Source: Pseudomonas sp. Fl4BN1
Lineage (GTDB): Bacteria; Pseudomonadota; Gammaproteobacteria; Pseudomonadales; Pseudomonadaceae
Direction: 5' to 3'
Length of the DNA stretch: 64,000 nt
Assembly (NCBI RefSeq): GCF_009908285.1
Contig: NZ_JAAARM010000030.1
Location: forward strand, 17,067-81,066
The position numbers were made by a program, and so were the translations under genes. The notes beneath the pieces are model-generated. The model made no database searches. It worked only from the letters and a program-made list of their open reading frames with translations, and was not told the origin of the DNA. Positions 27,061 to 34,921 of this stretch are shown in pieces (positions within the stretch are counted from its first letter, which is position 1; each line of letters begins with the position of its first letter).

Positions 27061-27232
27061 CAAGGCTCGGTCATCATTCAGCGGATAGAGCCTTAGGCGG
27101 CCATTGAGCGCAAGCCCATCAGTTTTGCCGAGGAGAAGCAGCACCTGTCCAGACTCAAGGCTCCCAATCAGGGCTCCGCTCTGGACTTAAAGCACTGGAG
27201 GATGCTGGATTTCAGCGAAATCCGCAGAAACG
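27061..27232 (-). other. Unidentified coding remnant before tRNA-Gly
   Basis: On the minus strand a stop-free stretch reads SGALIGSLESGQVLLLLGK, then TDGLALNGRLRLYPLNDDRA and LRKIEALLSAY, abutting the NRPS fragment. It is protein-like in composition but I do not recognise the family and it has no start or stop of its own. Probably another piece of the same decayed locus. Confidence 0.35.
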
Positions 27233-27257
27233 AAAAAAGGACCCGAAGGTCCTTTTT
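27233..27257 (-). terminator. Rho-independent terminator downstream of tRNA-Gly
   Basis: AAAAAAGGACC-CGAA-GGTCCTTTTT: a GGACC/GGTCC stem flanked by A and T runs on either side, so it can stop transcription in both directions. It lies about 45 bases past the tRNA 3' end on the minus strand. Confidence 0.85.
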
Positions 27258-27299
27258 GCGATCGCTGCAAAGTTCAGTTGAACTCTGCAGCGCTATGTT

Positions 27300-27375
<76 letters not shown>

Positions 27376-27439
27376 AACGTCTTGGTGATGCGCATTCTAT
27401 AGAAATTAGAATGCGCGTCAAGCCTTTGATTCAAAAAAG

Positions 27440-28000
27440 TTATTTTTTTTCATTGTCGATTTTCAGATGCGGCCAGGCAGCGCGCAGATACTGCAGCATC
27501 GACCACAGGGTCAGGCCCGCTGCTGCCAGCAGCAAGGCGTAGCCCACCAGCACCCAGAAACTGAAATCCGACGGGTTGGCCAGGAGGATCACCAGTGCAA
27601 GCATCTGCGCCGCGGTTTTCCATTTGCCCATGCTGGACACCGCTACCTGGGCACGGGCGCCCAGTTCGGCCATCCATTCACGCAGCGCCGAAATCACGAT
27701 CTCACGACCGATGATCACCGCGGCCGGCAAGGTCAGCCACAGATTGTGGTGCTCCTGAACCAGCAAGACCAAGGCCACCGCCACCATCAGCTTGTCGGCC
27801 ACAGGATCGAGGAACGCGCCAAACGGCGTGCTCTGTTGCAGGCGTCGCGCTAGGTACCCATCCAGCCAGTCCGTGGCGGCCGCGAAGGCAAAGACCGAAC
27901 TGGCAGCCATGTAGCTCCAGCTATACGGCAAATAGAACAGCAATATGAAAATCGGGATGAGCAGGACGCGTAGAACGGTGATCAGATTAGGGATATTCAT
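27440..28000 (-). CDS. pgsA: CDP-diacylglycerol-glycerol-3-phosphate 3-phosphatidyltransferase
   Basis: 186 residues from the ATG at 28000 (MNIPNLITVLRVLLIP); an ATG two codons earlier is possible. An inner-membrane enzyme making phosphatidylglycerophosphate. The CDP-alcohol phosphotransferase signature is complete: DWLDGYLARRLQQSTPFGAF followed by LDPVADK, with all four aspartates. About four to five membrane helices. It lies 32 bases downstream of uvrC, in the conserved gacA-uvrC-pgsA order. Confidence 0.95.
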   Translation of the reverse strand: MNIPNLITVLRVLLIPIFILLFYLPYSWSYMAASSVFAFAAATDWLDGYLARRLQQSTPFGAFLDPVADKLMVAVALVLLVQEHHNLWLTLPAAVIIGREIVISALREWMAELGARAQVAVSSMGKWKTAAQMLALVILLANPSDFSFWVLVGYALLLAAAGLTLWSMLQYLRAAWPHLKIDNEKK

Positions 28001-28032
28001 CGGCACAACTGGCTACGAGGTGATTGGGCATT

Positions 28033-29856
28033 CTACTCGCTGTGCAGATTTGCATAAATCAACTCTGCGAGCTTTTTACTGATTCCCGGTGCTTTGGCAA
28101 TCTCGTCGATGCTTGCACGGGACAGTTCTTGCAATCCACCAAAATGTTTAAGGAGGTCACGCCGACGTTTCGGGCCGACGCCCGCCACCCCTTCCAGGGT
28201 CGAGGTGCGCCGGGTCTTGCCACGTCGGGCGCGGTGACCGGTGATCGCGAAGCGGTGAGCCTCATCGCGGATTTGCTGGATCAGGTGCAACGCCGGCGAG
28301 TCCCCCTTCAGGGTGAACTCATGGGCGGCATCATTCAGGTACAGGGTTTCGAAACCGGCCTTGCGGGTCGCCCCCTTGGCCACGCCGAGGAGAATCAGGT
28401 CCGGCACTGCCAGTTCATTGAGCACATCACGAGCCATGGACAACTGGCCCTTGCCACCGTCCACCAGGAGGATATCTGGCAGCTTGCCCTCTCCGTCCTT
28501 GAGCTTGCTGAAGCGTCGTGTCAGGGCCTGGTGCATGGCCGCGTAATCATCGCCGGCTGTAACGCCTTCGATGTTGTAGCGGCGGTAATCGGATTTCAGC
28601 GGCCCTTCCGGCCCGAAGACCACGCAGGAGGCTACCGTCGCCTCGCCGCTGGAGTGGCTGATGTCGTAGCACTCCAGGCGCTGCGGGGACTCGTCCAGGT
28701 TCAGCACCTCGGCCAGGGCTTCAAAACGGGCGGCCACGTGCTGGCGGTTGGCCAAGCGCGCGCTCAAGGCCTGCTCGGCGTTGGTCACTGCCAGTTGCTG
28801 CCAGCGGGCACGGGTGCCGCGCACTCGGTGACTGATGGTCAATTCACGACCGCGCAACTCATCGATGGCGGCGATCAGGACCGGGAAGTCCTCATGGAGC
28901 ACATTGACGATCAATTCCGCCGGCAGGTCGCGCTCGGGGCTGCTGACGAAGTACTGGCCAAGAAAGGCCAGCATGACCTCGGAAACGTCCTCCTCGATGC
29001 CCACCTGGGGAAAGAAATTCTTGCTGCCCAGCACCCGCCCGCCACGCACGCTGATCAGGTGCACACAGGCGCCGCCCGGGTTGACGAAGGCCGCCACCAC
29101 GTCGACATCGCCGGTGCCACCCTCCATGCTCTGCTGGTCCTGGACCCGGCGCAGCAGGGAGATCTGATCGCGCAACTCGGCGGCCCTTTCAAAATCCAGG
29201 GTGCCGGCAGCGGCCTCCATGGCACTGGAGAGCTCATCCGTCAGGGCGTTGCTGCGCCCTTCCAGGAACATCACCGAGTGGCGCACGTCTTCGGCATAGA
29301 CCTCGGGCTCCACCAGGCCGACGCAAGGCGCCTTGCAGCGCTTAATCTGGTACTGCAGGCAAGGCCGCGTGCGGTTCTTGTAATAGCTGTCCTCACACTG
29401 CCGGACCATGAAGGTCTTCTGCAGCAGGCTGAGGCTCTCACGAATGGCACCGGCGCTGGGGTAAGGTCCGAAGTACTTGCCCTTTTGCTTCTTTGCCCCG
29501 CGATGAATGCTGAAACGCGGAAAGTCGCCGTCCGAAAGAAACACGTAGGGATATGACTTATCGTCGCGCAGGAGGATGTTGTACGGCGGCCGCCACTCCT
29601 TGATCAGCGTCTGCTCCAGCAGCAGGGCTTCGGTTTCGTTGGCGGTGATGGTGGTTTCGATCTGCGCGATGCGCGCCACCAGGGCAGCGGTCTTCGGCGC
29701 ATGGCCAGTCTTGCGGAAATAGCTCGACAGGCGGCTCTTCAGGTTCTTGGCTTTACCGACGTAGAGCAGGCGTGCATCGCTGTCGAACATGCGATACACA
29801 CCGGGACGGCCACTGCAGGTAGAAAGAAAGGCACTGGGATCAAACAGGTCGGTCAT
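28033..29856 (-). CDS. uvrC: UvrABC excision nuclease subunit C
   Basis: 607 residues from ATG 29856 (MTDLFDPSAFL), the usual Pseudomonas length. The N-terminal GIY-YIG nuclease reads GRPGVYRMFD and LLYVGKAKNLKSRL; a UvrB-interacting helix pair lies near residue 200; the C-terminal RNase H-like half has CYDISHSSGEATVASCVVFG and DILLVDGGKGQLSMA; the tandem HhH ends with GVGPKRRRDLLKHFGG. It makes both incisions in nucleotide excision repair. Only one base separates it from the gacA stop, so the two are co-transcribed. Confidence 0.97.
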   Translation of the reverse strand: MTDLFDPSAFLSTCSGRPGVYRMFDSDARLLYVGKAKNLKSRLSSYFRKTGHAPKTAALVARIAQIETTITANETEALLLEQTLIKEWRPPYNILLRDDKSYPYVFLSDGDFPRFSIHRGAKKQKGKYFGPYPSAGAIRESLSLLQKTFMVRQCEDSYYKNRTRPCLQYQIKRCKAPCVGLVEPEVYAEDVRHSVMFLEGRSNALTDELSSAMEAAAGTLDFERAAELRDQISLLRRVQDQQSMEGGTGDVDVVAAFVNPGGACVHLISVRGGRVLGSKNFFPQVGIEEDVSEVMLAFLGQYFVSSPERDLPAELIVNVLHEDFPVLIAAIDELRGRELTISHRVRGTRARWQQLAVTNAEQALSARLANRQHVAARFEALAEVLNLDESPQRLECYDISHSSGEATVASCVVFGPEGPLKSDYRRYNIEGVTAGDDYAAMHQALTRRFSKLKDGEGKLPDILLVDGGKGQLSMARDVLNELAVPDLILLGVAKGATRKAGFETLYLNDAAHEFTLKGDSPALHLIQQIRDEAHRFAITGHRARRGKTRRTSTLEGVAGVGPKRRRDLLKHFGGLQELSRASIDEIAKAPGISKKLAELIYANLHSE

Positions 29857-29857
29857 T

Positions 29858-30499
29858 TCAGAGGCTGGCATCAACCATGCCATGGCGAACTGCCAACAGC
29901 GTCAACTCGACATCGCTGCTGATCGAAAGCTTCTCGAAAATACGATAGCGGTAGGTGTTCACGGTCTTGGGCGACAGGCACAGCTTGTCGGAGATGATCT
30001 GCACTTTCTGGCAGCCGACAATCATCAACGCAATCTGGATCTCCCGTTCCGACAAGGCGTCGAACGGCGAATCACTGGAAGGCTGGAATGATTTGAATAC
30101 CAGTTGCTGAGCGATCTGCGGGCTGATGTAGCGCTGACCGGCAAATACCAGGCGAATGGCCTGGACCATTTCATTGAGACCGGCGCCCTTGGTCAGGTAG
30201 CCCGCCGCGCCTGCTTGCAGCAAGCGAGTCGGAAACGGATCTTCCTCGCAGACAGTCACCGCGACGACTTTGATATCCGGATGGCTGCGCAGCAATTTGC
30301 GCGTCGCTTCAAGACCTCCGATCCCGGGCATCTTGACGTCCATCAGGACCACATCGGGCTTCAGCTCCCGCGCCTTGAGCAAGGATTCTTCCCCTGACTC
30401 TGCCTGCCCGACTACTTGCAGGCCATCGATGTCAGCCAACATTCGTGTAATGCCCGTACGAACGAGATCATGGTCATCGACTACTAGCACCCTAATCAA
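29858..30499 (-). CDS. gacA: GacA response regulator
   Basis: 213 residues starting at a TTG (30499-30497), the start known for gacA in related strains; no ATG would retain the essential first beta strand MIRVLVVDDHDLVR. The receiver domain has the phosphoacceptor Asp54 in VVLMDVKMPG and Lys in GYLTKGA; the C-terminal LuxR-type helix-turn-helix reads LSEREIQIALMIVGC and LCLSPKTVNTYRYRIFEKL. Phosphorylated by GacS, it activates the small RNAs that relieve Rsm repression, controlling secondary metabolism and T6SS in fluorescent pseudomonads. Appears intact; gacA mutations are common in culture, and none is obvious. Confidence 0.97.
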   Translation of the reverse strand: MIRVLVVDDHDLVRTGITRMLADIDGLQVVGQAESGEESLLKARELKPDVVLMDVKMPGIGGLEATRKLLRSHPDIKVVAVTVCEEDPFPTRLLQAGAAGYLTKGAGLNEMVQAIRLVFAGQRYISPQIAQQLVFKSFQPSSDSPFDALSEREIQIALMIVGCQKVQIISDKLCLSPKTVNTYRYRIFEKLSISSDVELTLLAVRHGMVDASL

Positions 30500-30644
30500 G
30501 CAGACACCTCGCGATATGGTCTTTAAAGGTTGCCGGACACCTTAGCAAAAAAGCACCGTACAAACCTAATCAGAAGCGCTATATAAAATTCATCGACGAG
30601 CGATAAGAGACGCTGCCGACCTGTTAGTAGAAAGTGTCCCGGCC

Positions 30645-31010
30645 TCAGGACTCAGCGGCCTGGGGCTTTTTCCGTGCACCCTGGCCCTGCGACAACTCGG
30701 CCAGGGTGGTGGTCAGGCGACAGATTGCCTCCTGGTCCTCCTTGAACAATGCCCGATAACCGTCGAGCACCTTGGCCTCCGACTGACTCAGCTTGCCGAC
30801 CTGGATCGGCGTGCGGCTGCCTGTCAGCACATACAGCACGTCCACGTCTTTTGCCGCCACCCGCGACAGGTAGTCCGCCTTGGGTGCACGGTCTCCACTT
30901 TCATATTTACCTTGGGCGTTGGCTTCAACGCCGCCGATTTCGCCAAAAACTTTTTGCGACAGTCCAAGGCGTTCTCGCTCCTGCCTCAACCGCGAACCGA
31001 TTCCACTCAT
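30645..31010 (-). CDS. XRE-family transcriptional regulator
   Basis: 121 residues from ATG 31010 (MSGIGSRLRQERERLGLSQ). The N-terminal ~65 residues are a helix-turn-helix of the lambda-repressor type (KVFGEIGGVEANAQGKYESG); the rest, with VLYVLTGSRTPIQVGKLSQ and a charged tail, is of unknown function. It is divergent from a smaller Cro-like gene at 31092, with a perfect 16-bp palindrome between them, a layout like a phage repressor/Cro switch. No other phage gene is present. Confidence 0.85.
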   Translation of the reverse strand: MSGIGSRLRQERERLGLSQKVFGEIGGVEANAQGKYESGDRAPKADYLSRVAAKDVDVLYVLTGSRTPIQVGKLSQSEAKVLDGYRALFKEDQEAICRLTTTLAELSQGQGARKKPQAAES

Positions 31011-31033
31011 TTGGATGTATGATCCCGTCAGAT

Positions 31034-31049
31034 ACACCCCTAGGGGTGT
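31034..31049. promoter_or_regulatory. Perfect 16-bp palindrome between divergent regulators
   Basis: ACACCCCTAGGGGTGT, 24 bases upstream of the XRE start and 43 bases upstream of the Cro-like start. Symmetric operators of this sort are typical of XRE dimers; assignment to either protein is inference. Confidence 0.65.
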
Positions 31050-31091
31050 CATACTCTTCAAGCATTGAACAAAATTGAACGGTATTGAACT

Positions 31092-31322
31092 ATGCCCGGT
31101 ATCCGCACTGCCGCACAAGCCAAGGCCTGGCTGGAACATCAAGGTAAATCGGTTCAACAGTTCGCACGCGAACACGGAGTTGATCCGGCCACTACCTATC
31201 AGGTACTGGCAGGCCGCAAGAAAGGCAAACGGGGGGAAGCCCACAAAGTGGCAGTATTGCTGGGGATGAAGGACGGGATCATTCCGGACCAGGTCCCGCC
31301 AGTGGACCCAGCCCGGCTGTAA
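31092..31322 (+). CDS. Small Cro-like DNA-binding protein
   Basis: 76 residues, MPGIRTAAQAKAWLEHQGKS then VQQFAREHGVDPATTYQVLA and GRKKGKRGEAHKVAVLLGMK. The central part looks like a compact helix-turn-helix followed by a basic segment, resembling DNA-binding proteins found beside phage-type repressors in Pseudomonas. Divergent from the XRE gene across a shared operator; may counter-regulate it. The downstream GNAT gene converges on it with an 18-base gap. Confidence 0.75.
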   Translation: MPGIRTAAQAKAWLEHQGKSVQQFAREHGVDPATTYQVLAGRKKGKRGEAHKVAVLLGMKDGIIPDQVPPVDPARL

Positions 31323-31340
31323 GAGCACCAGGCCCATCAC

Positions 31341-31802
31341 TCAGTTGTCGGCGCAGTCTTTCGCAGTTGAAGCCGATGAGCGCTCCATGCGCCAGAAGCA
31401 ATCATCCTCGCCTACCACCTGCAGCCCCATCCGCTCGTACAGTTGCTGCGCCGGGTTGCCCTTGAACACAGTCAGGCGCAACAAACCCCGTCGTTCCTGG
31501 CGCGCCATTTCCAGCACCTGCTCCAACGTCCAGGCCCCGGCGCCCTGCCCGCGCCACGCTTGCAGCACATGCAGCTCGCGAACATAAAGCGCCCGCAGAT
31601 CCCGGCTCAGGCTGACGAAACCCAGCACCTCGACGCCCTGGCAGATCAGCAGGTTCTCGCGTCCAGCCCAGGCCACATCAAAAGCTTGATCCTGCCACAG
31701 CAAATCATTGCGAATGTAATAGCCGAGCATGGTGGAACGGGTCAGGTCCCGGGCGAACGCCAGGTCCATGTCAGTCGCCGGACGCAGTTCAAAGGCGCTC
31801 AT
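31341..31802 (-). CDS. GNAT-family N-acetyltransferase
   Basis: 153 residues from ATG 31802 (MSAFELRPATDMDLAFARDL). The acetyl-CoA pyrophosphate loop is HVLQAWRGQGAGAWTLEQVL, followed by RLTVFKGNPAQQLYERMGLQ, the usual GNAT motif A and B layout. Substrate unknown. Its start overlaps the stop of the carbon-nitrogen hydrolase (ATGA), so the two are made together. Confidence 0.88.
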   Translation of the reverse strand: MSAFELRPATDMDLAFARDLTRSTMLGYYIRNDLLWQDQAFDVAWAGRENLLICQGVEVLGFVSLSRDLRALYVRELHVLQAWRGQGAGAWTLEQVLEMARQERRGLLRLTVFKGNPAQQLYERMGLQVVGEDDCFWRMERSSASTAKDCADN

Positions 31803-32557
31803 CAATCCACGATCGCCAACACTTCGGCCTGCCACCGCCCAGCATCGCGCCGGGCAATCAGTAGCGCCTCGCCGACACCTTCCACAGCGCCCAGCAGCTC
31901 ACCCTGCGTGCCCCAGACCGCACTGCGCCCGGCACAGGCCCAACCACCACTGGGACCACCATGGTTGGCTATCATCACCAGAATCCCGTGGTCACGGGCA
32001 TAGCCTTGCAACAATGCGCTGTCGGTGGCGTAACCGCCTTCACTGATCAGTACCCCGGCGGCATAGACCCCGGCACCGGCGTCCACCGCCGATTGCACAT
32101 GGCTGGCATGACAAAAATCCGCACAGACGGCCAAGGCTACGGTTTCACCGCCCAGGCTCAACGGCGCACCGCCAGTGCCTGGAGCAAACGCCCGCTCCTC
32201 TCCCGCATGCAGGTGCTGCTTGCTGTACACCGCCAGTGAGCCATCAGCACCAAGCACCAACGCCCCGACCAACACCGGCCCATCGGCAGACAGGCGGATC
32301 GGCATTCCCACCACCGCCGTCAGCCCCAGCTCCCGAGCCAGATCCCGCAGCGACTGCAACGCCAGTGAATCCGGCGCCAGCGCCAAGTCAGCGGCCAGTT
32401 GCGGCTCGTAGCCGGTCAGCGACAGCTCGGGAAAAACCAGCAACTGCACCCCCTGCTGCGCCGCCAGCTGCATCAAGCGCCGATGGCGATCCAGGTTGGC
32501 CGGCAGGTCACCAGCGACGGACACCGATTGGGCAGCAGCAAGGGTCAGCATGGTCAT
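31802..32557 (-). CDS. Carbon-nitrogen hydrolase (nitrilase superfamily)
   Basis: 251 residues from ATG 32557, chosen because CCAGGA sits 6 bases upstream; flanking ATGs at 32563 and 32551 are alternatives. The catalytic Glu-Lys-Cys triad is in VFPELSLTGYE, YSKQHLHAGEE and VALAVCADFCHASH. Members hydrolyse amides, nitriles or N-carbamoyl groups; the substrate cannot be read here. Coupled to the GNAT gene. Confidence 0.88.
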   Translation of the reverse strand: MTMLTLAAAQSVSVAGDLPANLDRHRRLMQLAAQQGVQLLVFPELSLTGYEPQLAADLALAPDSLALQSLRDLARELGLTAVVGMPIRLSADGPVLVGALVLGADGSLAVYSKQHLHAGEERAFAPGTGGAPLSLGGETVALAVCADFCHASHVQSAVDAGAGVYAAGVLISEGGYATDSALLQGYARDHGILVMIANHGGPSGGWACAGRSAVWGTQGELLGAVEGVGEALLIARRDAGRWQAEVLAIVD

Positions 32558-32714
32558 GGACATTCCTGGCGGGACAATCTGAGGGAGCGGCGAGTGTGGC
32601 ATAAATCCCTTCGTGACTTAATCCATAGCCCCTCATACCAATGCCCATAGCAATTACTGATTGAATCACGGCCCCAGCCTCTAGTAAGCTCGCCCCACTT
32701 CACGGAGAAACCAC

Positions 32715-32849
32715 ATGTTGTCCCAGACCCTTTCCTTGCATCGCCACACCGCCAGCGCACTGCGTTCGGTTGCGGCTGCCTGGGTCAACGGCACCTGCGC
32801 TCCGGTCAACTTTTATTTTGGGTATTGGTTTAGCCACTGGCGCGCCTGA
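32715..32849 (+). CDS. Aromatic-rich leader peptide 1 of the DAHP synthase operon
   Basis: A 44-codon ORF with a strong site (CGGAGAAACCAC before the ATG). Residues 33-42 are FYFGYWFSHW, i.e. seven Phe/Tyr/Trp codons of ten, and the ORF stops 47 bases before a strong hairpin-plus-T-run. This is the layout of an amino-acid attenuator: ribosome stalling at starved aromatic codons would decide whether the terminator forms. The downstream gene makes the first intermediate of aromatic amino acid synthesis. Too short for conventional ORF calling. Confidence 0.8.
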   Translation: MLSQTLSLHRHTASALRSVAAAWVNGTCAPVNFYFGYWFSHWRA

Positions 32850-32896
32850 TACCCAACCGGCGCCCATGTAAACGGGTCGCCTACCAGAGATTTCTC

Positions 32897-32936
32897 AACC
32901 CCCGGTCGGCTTCCCGACCGGGGGTTTTGTTTTTTC
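32897..32936 (+). terminator. Attenuator-type rho-independent terminator
   Basis: AACCCCCGGTCGG (32897-32909), loop CTTC, CCGACCGGGGGTT (32914-32926): a 13-bp perfect stem followed by TTGTTTTTTC. It lies between the two leader ORFs and 260 bases upstream of the DAHP synthase start, inside the transcript of leader 1. Confidence 0.9.
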
Positions 32937-32996
32937 AGGCTCGACGTTTTTAACCACGACTTTCAGCGACACACCGAACTTATTGAGGATTGCCCC

Positions 32997-33149
32997 ATGA
33001 ACTACGCCACCTATTACCGCTACGACATGTTTTCCGCCTGGCGATTTAGCAGCCTCCGTTCGGGACAGCCTGCCGCCTCCGATCGGTCACCTACCGGTGG
33101 CAATTGCACACTTATGGCCAGTACGGCCAATTGTCGAACACCCCAGTAG
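32997..33149 (+). CDS. Aromatic-rich leader peptide 2 of the DAHP synthase operon
   Basis: A 50-codon ORF with GAGG 8 bases before its ATG. It opens MNYATYYRYDMFSAWRF: four Tyr, two Phe and one Trp in the first 17 residues, then a non-aromatic tail. The segment FSAWRF parallels FSHWRA at the end of leader 1, suggesting duplication. The stop is 46 bases before the DAHP synthase ATG and no terminator intervenes, so any control here would be translational coupling or anti-termination rather than simple attenuation. Confidence 0.72.
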   Translation: MNYATYYRYDMFSAWRFSSLRSGQPAASDRSPTGGNCTLMASTANCRTPQ

Positions 33150-33195
33150 GGCCGCGAGCGGGACAAACCCCGCCGCCCGCCCAGGAAGACCGAAC

Positions 33196-34287
33196 ATGAA
33201 CTCGTCCGTATCCGCTCTGCCCCTGTCCACCCACGTCAGTGCCAATGAAACCCTGACCCAGCGCCTGCCCAGCTCATTGGAGCTCAAGCAGCAACTGCCG
33301 CTATCCCTGGCCCTGAGCCAGCAAGTCGCTGCCCACCGCCAAGCGGTGCGTGCCATTCTCGAAGGTCAAGACCAGCGCCTGCTGGTGGTGGTCGGCCCCT
33401 GCTCCATCCACGATCCGCAATCCGCCCTGGAATACGCCGCCAACCTGGCCCGCCTGGCCAGCCAAGTGAGCGACCAGATGCTCTTGGTGATGCGCGCCTA
33501 CGTGGAAAAACCTCGCACCACTGTCGGCTGGAAAGGCCTGGCCTATGACCCGCACCTGGACGGCAGCGACGACATGGCCGGCGGCCTGAGCCTGTCCCGC
33601 GAACTGATGCGCGAAATGCTGCGCCTGGGCCTGCCGATTGCCACCGAACTGCTGCAGCCCATGGCCGCCGGCTACTTCGATGACCTGCTGAGCTGGGTCG
33701 CCATCGGCGCGCGCACCACCGAATCGCAGATCCATCGCGAAATGGCCAGCGGCCTGGAGATGCCCGTGGGTTTCAAGAACGGCACCGACGGCGGCGTCGC
33801 CATCGCTTGCGATGCCATGCGCTCGGCGAGCCATCCGCACCGCCACTTCGGCGTCGACAGCCAAGGCCATCCGGCGATCATCCAGACTCCGGGCAACCCC
33901 GATACCCATCTGGTGCTGCGCGGCGGCCATCGCGGGCCGAACTACGACCGCCAGAGCGTGGCCCAGGTCCAGCACGACCTGCAGAAGCTGAAGATTCCAG
34001 CGCGGATCATGGTGGATTGCAGCCACGCCAACAGCGGCAAGGACCCACTGCGCCAGCCGGCGGTATTCAACGAGGTGCTGGAACAGCGCCTACAGGGCGA
34101 TCGCTCATTGATGGGGGTAATGCTGGAGAGCCACTTGTTCGAAGGCTGCCAACCCCTGAGCGCCAACCTGCGCTACGGCGTATCGGTGACCGACGGTTGC
34201 CTGGGCTGGGACGCCACCGAGCAACTGTTGCGCAATGCCGCCCAGCAACTGCAGCGCGCGCACAAGGCCGCAGCCGTCCCCGCCTGA
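33196..34287 (+). CDS. 3-Deoxy-7-phosphoheptulonate (DAHP) synthase, class I
   Basis: 363 residues from ATG 33196 (AGGAAGACCGAAC before it); an in-frame extension to 33097 is rejected. It condenses phosphoenolpyruvate with erythrose 4-phosphate, the entry step to chorismate. Motifs of the AroF/G/H class are VVVGPCSIHDPQ, KPRTTVGWKGLAYDP, IGARTTESQIHRE, FKNGTDGG and MVDCSHANSGK (metal Cys/His region). Which aromatic amino acid inhibits it is not readable. Two aromatic leader ORFs and an attenuator precede it. Confidence 0.94.
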   Translation: MNSSVSALPLSTHVSANETLTQRLPSSLELKQQLPLSLALSQQVAAHRQAVRAILEGQDQRLLVVVGPCSIHDPQSALEYAANLARLASQVSDQMLLVMRAYVEKPRTTVGWKGLAYDPHLDGSDDMAGGLSLSRELMREMLRLGLPIATELLQPMAAGYFDDLLSWVAIGARTTESQIHREMASGLEMPVGFKNGTDGGVAIACDAMRSASHPHRHFGVDSQGHPAIIQTPGNPDTHLVLRGGHRGPNYDRQSVAQVQHDLQKLKIPARIMVDCSHANSGKDPLRQPAVFNEVLEQRLQGDRSLMGVMLESHLFEGCQPLSANLRYGVSVTDGCLGWDATEQLLRNAAQQLQRAHKAAAVPA

Positions 34288-34300
34288 GCACCAGCGCCCC

Positions 34301-34385
34301 CGTAGGAGCTGGCTTGCCAGCGAAGGCGTCCTCAAGAGCACCGTCTCCTCCAAGGACCTCTTCGCCGGCAAGCCGGCTCCTACGG
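34301..34385. repeat. REP pair (BIME)
   Basis: GTAGGAGCTGGCTTGCCAGC at the left and the inverted TCGCCGGCAAGCCGGCTCCT at the right enclose ~40 unique bases. This is the common Pseudomonas extragenic palindrome, here just after the DAHP synthase gene, where it may also end transcripts. Confidence 0.92.
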
Positions 34386-34503
34386 GACTATCACCACCCA
34401 TCCCCCCCGCAACCGCCCGGCGGCAATGGTTTGAAGGAACTTTGAGAAGAAATAGCCACCTGAATCCGGTAGGCTCTCAACTTTCTTGAAAGGAGCAACA
34501 CCC

Positions 34504-34785
34504 ATGGCCAAAGCCACTGCCCGTCACATCCTGGTTGCCAGCGAAGCCAAGTGCAACGAACTCAAATCCGAGATCGAAGCCGGCGCCGACTTCGCCGAAG
34601 TCGCGAAAAAGAACTCCACCTGCCCGTCCAGCCGTGACGGCGGCAACCTAGGCTCCTTTGGCCCGGGCCAGATGGTCAAGGAATTCGACACCGTGGTGTT
34701 CAGCGCCCCGATCAACGTCGTACAAGGTCCGGTGAAGACCCAATTCGGTTATCACCTGCTGGAAGTCACCAGCCGCCAGGACTGA
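34504..34785 (+). CDS. ppiC: Parvulin-type peptidyl-prolyl isomerase (PpiC)
   Basis: 93 residues from ATG 34504, a stand-alone cytoplasmic parvulin. Motifs: ARHILVASEAKCNELKSEI, FAEVAKKNSTCPSSRDGGNL, FGPGQMVKEFDTVVF and TQFGYHLLEV. It isomerises prolyl bonds. A second, divergent copy is at 49827. Followed by a short hairpin terminator; monocistronic. Confidence 0.94.
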   Translation: MAKATARHILVASEAKCNELKSEIEAGADFAEVAKKNSTCPSSRDGGNLGSFGPGQMVKEFDTVVFSAPINVVQGPVKTQFGYHLLEVTSRQD

Positions 34786-34807
34786 TCCGCTCGCGATTTT
34801 TCCAGCC

Positions 34808-34833
34808 AACGGCCCGCCTTCTGGTGGGCCGTT
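34808..34833 (+). terminator. Hairpin terminator after ppiC
   Basis: AACGGCCCGCC-TTCT-GGTGGGCCGTT, 11 bp with one G-T pair, followed by GTGCTTGTG, a weak T tract. Confidence 0.65.
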
Positions 34834-34921
34834 GTGCTTGTGACACAGGATGCGGCTGGCCAGCAACGCGCCGCTAGCGTACAAATCGTGGTCATCGATC
34901 ACCCGGCTCCTAAGGCTGACA

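Noticed and set aside
28024..29556. 510-codon open frame antisense to uvrC
   Set aside because: uvrC is unambiguous on the other strand; the antisense frame has no family features.
31010..31340. N-terminal extension of the XRE regulator by 110 codons
   Set aside because: It would overlap the divergent Cro-like gene and the palindrome; the helix-turn-helix begins right after the internal ATG with family-typical spacing.
33097..33195. N-terminal extension of DAHP synthase
   Set aside because: It overlaps leader ORF 2 and lacks a ribosome site, while ATG 33196 has AGGAAG upstream.
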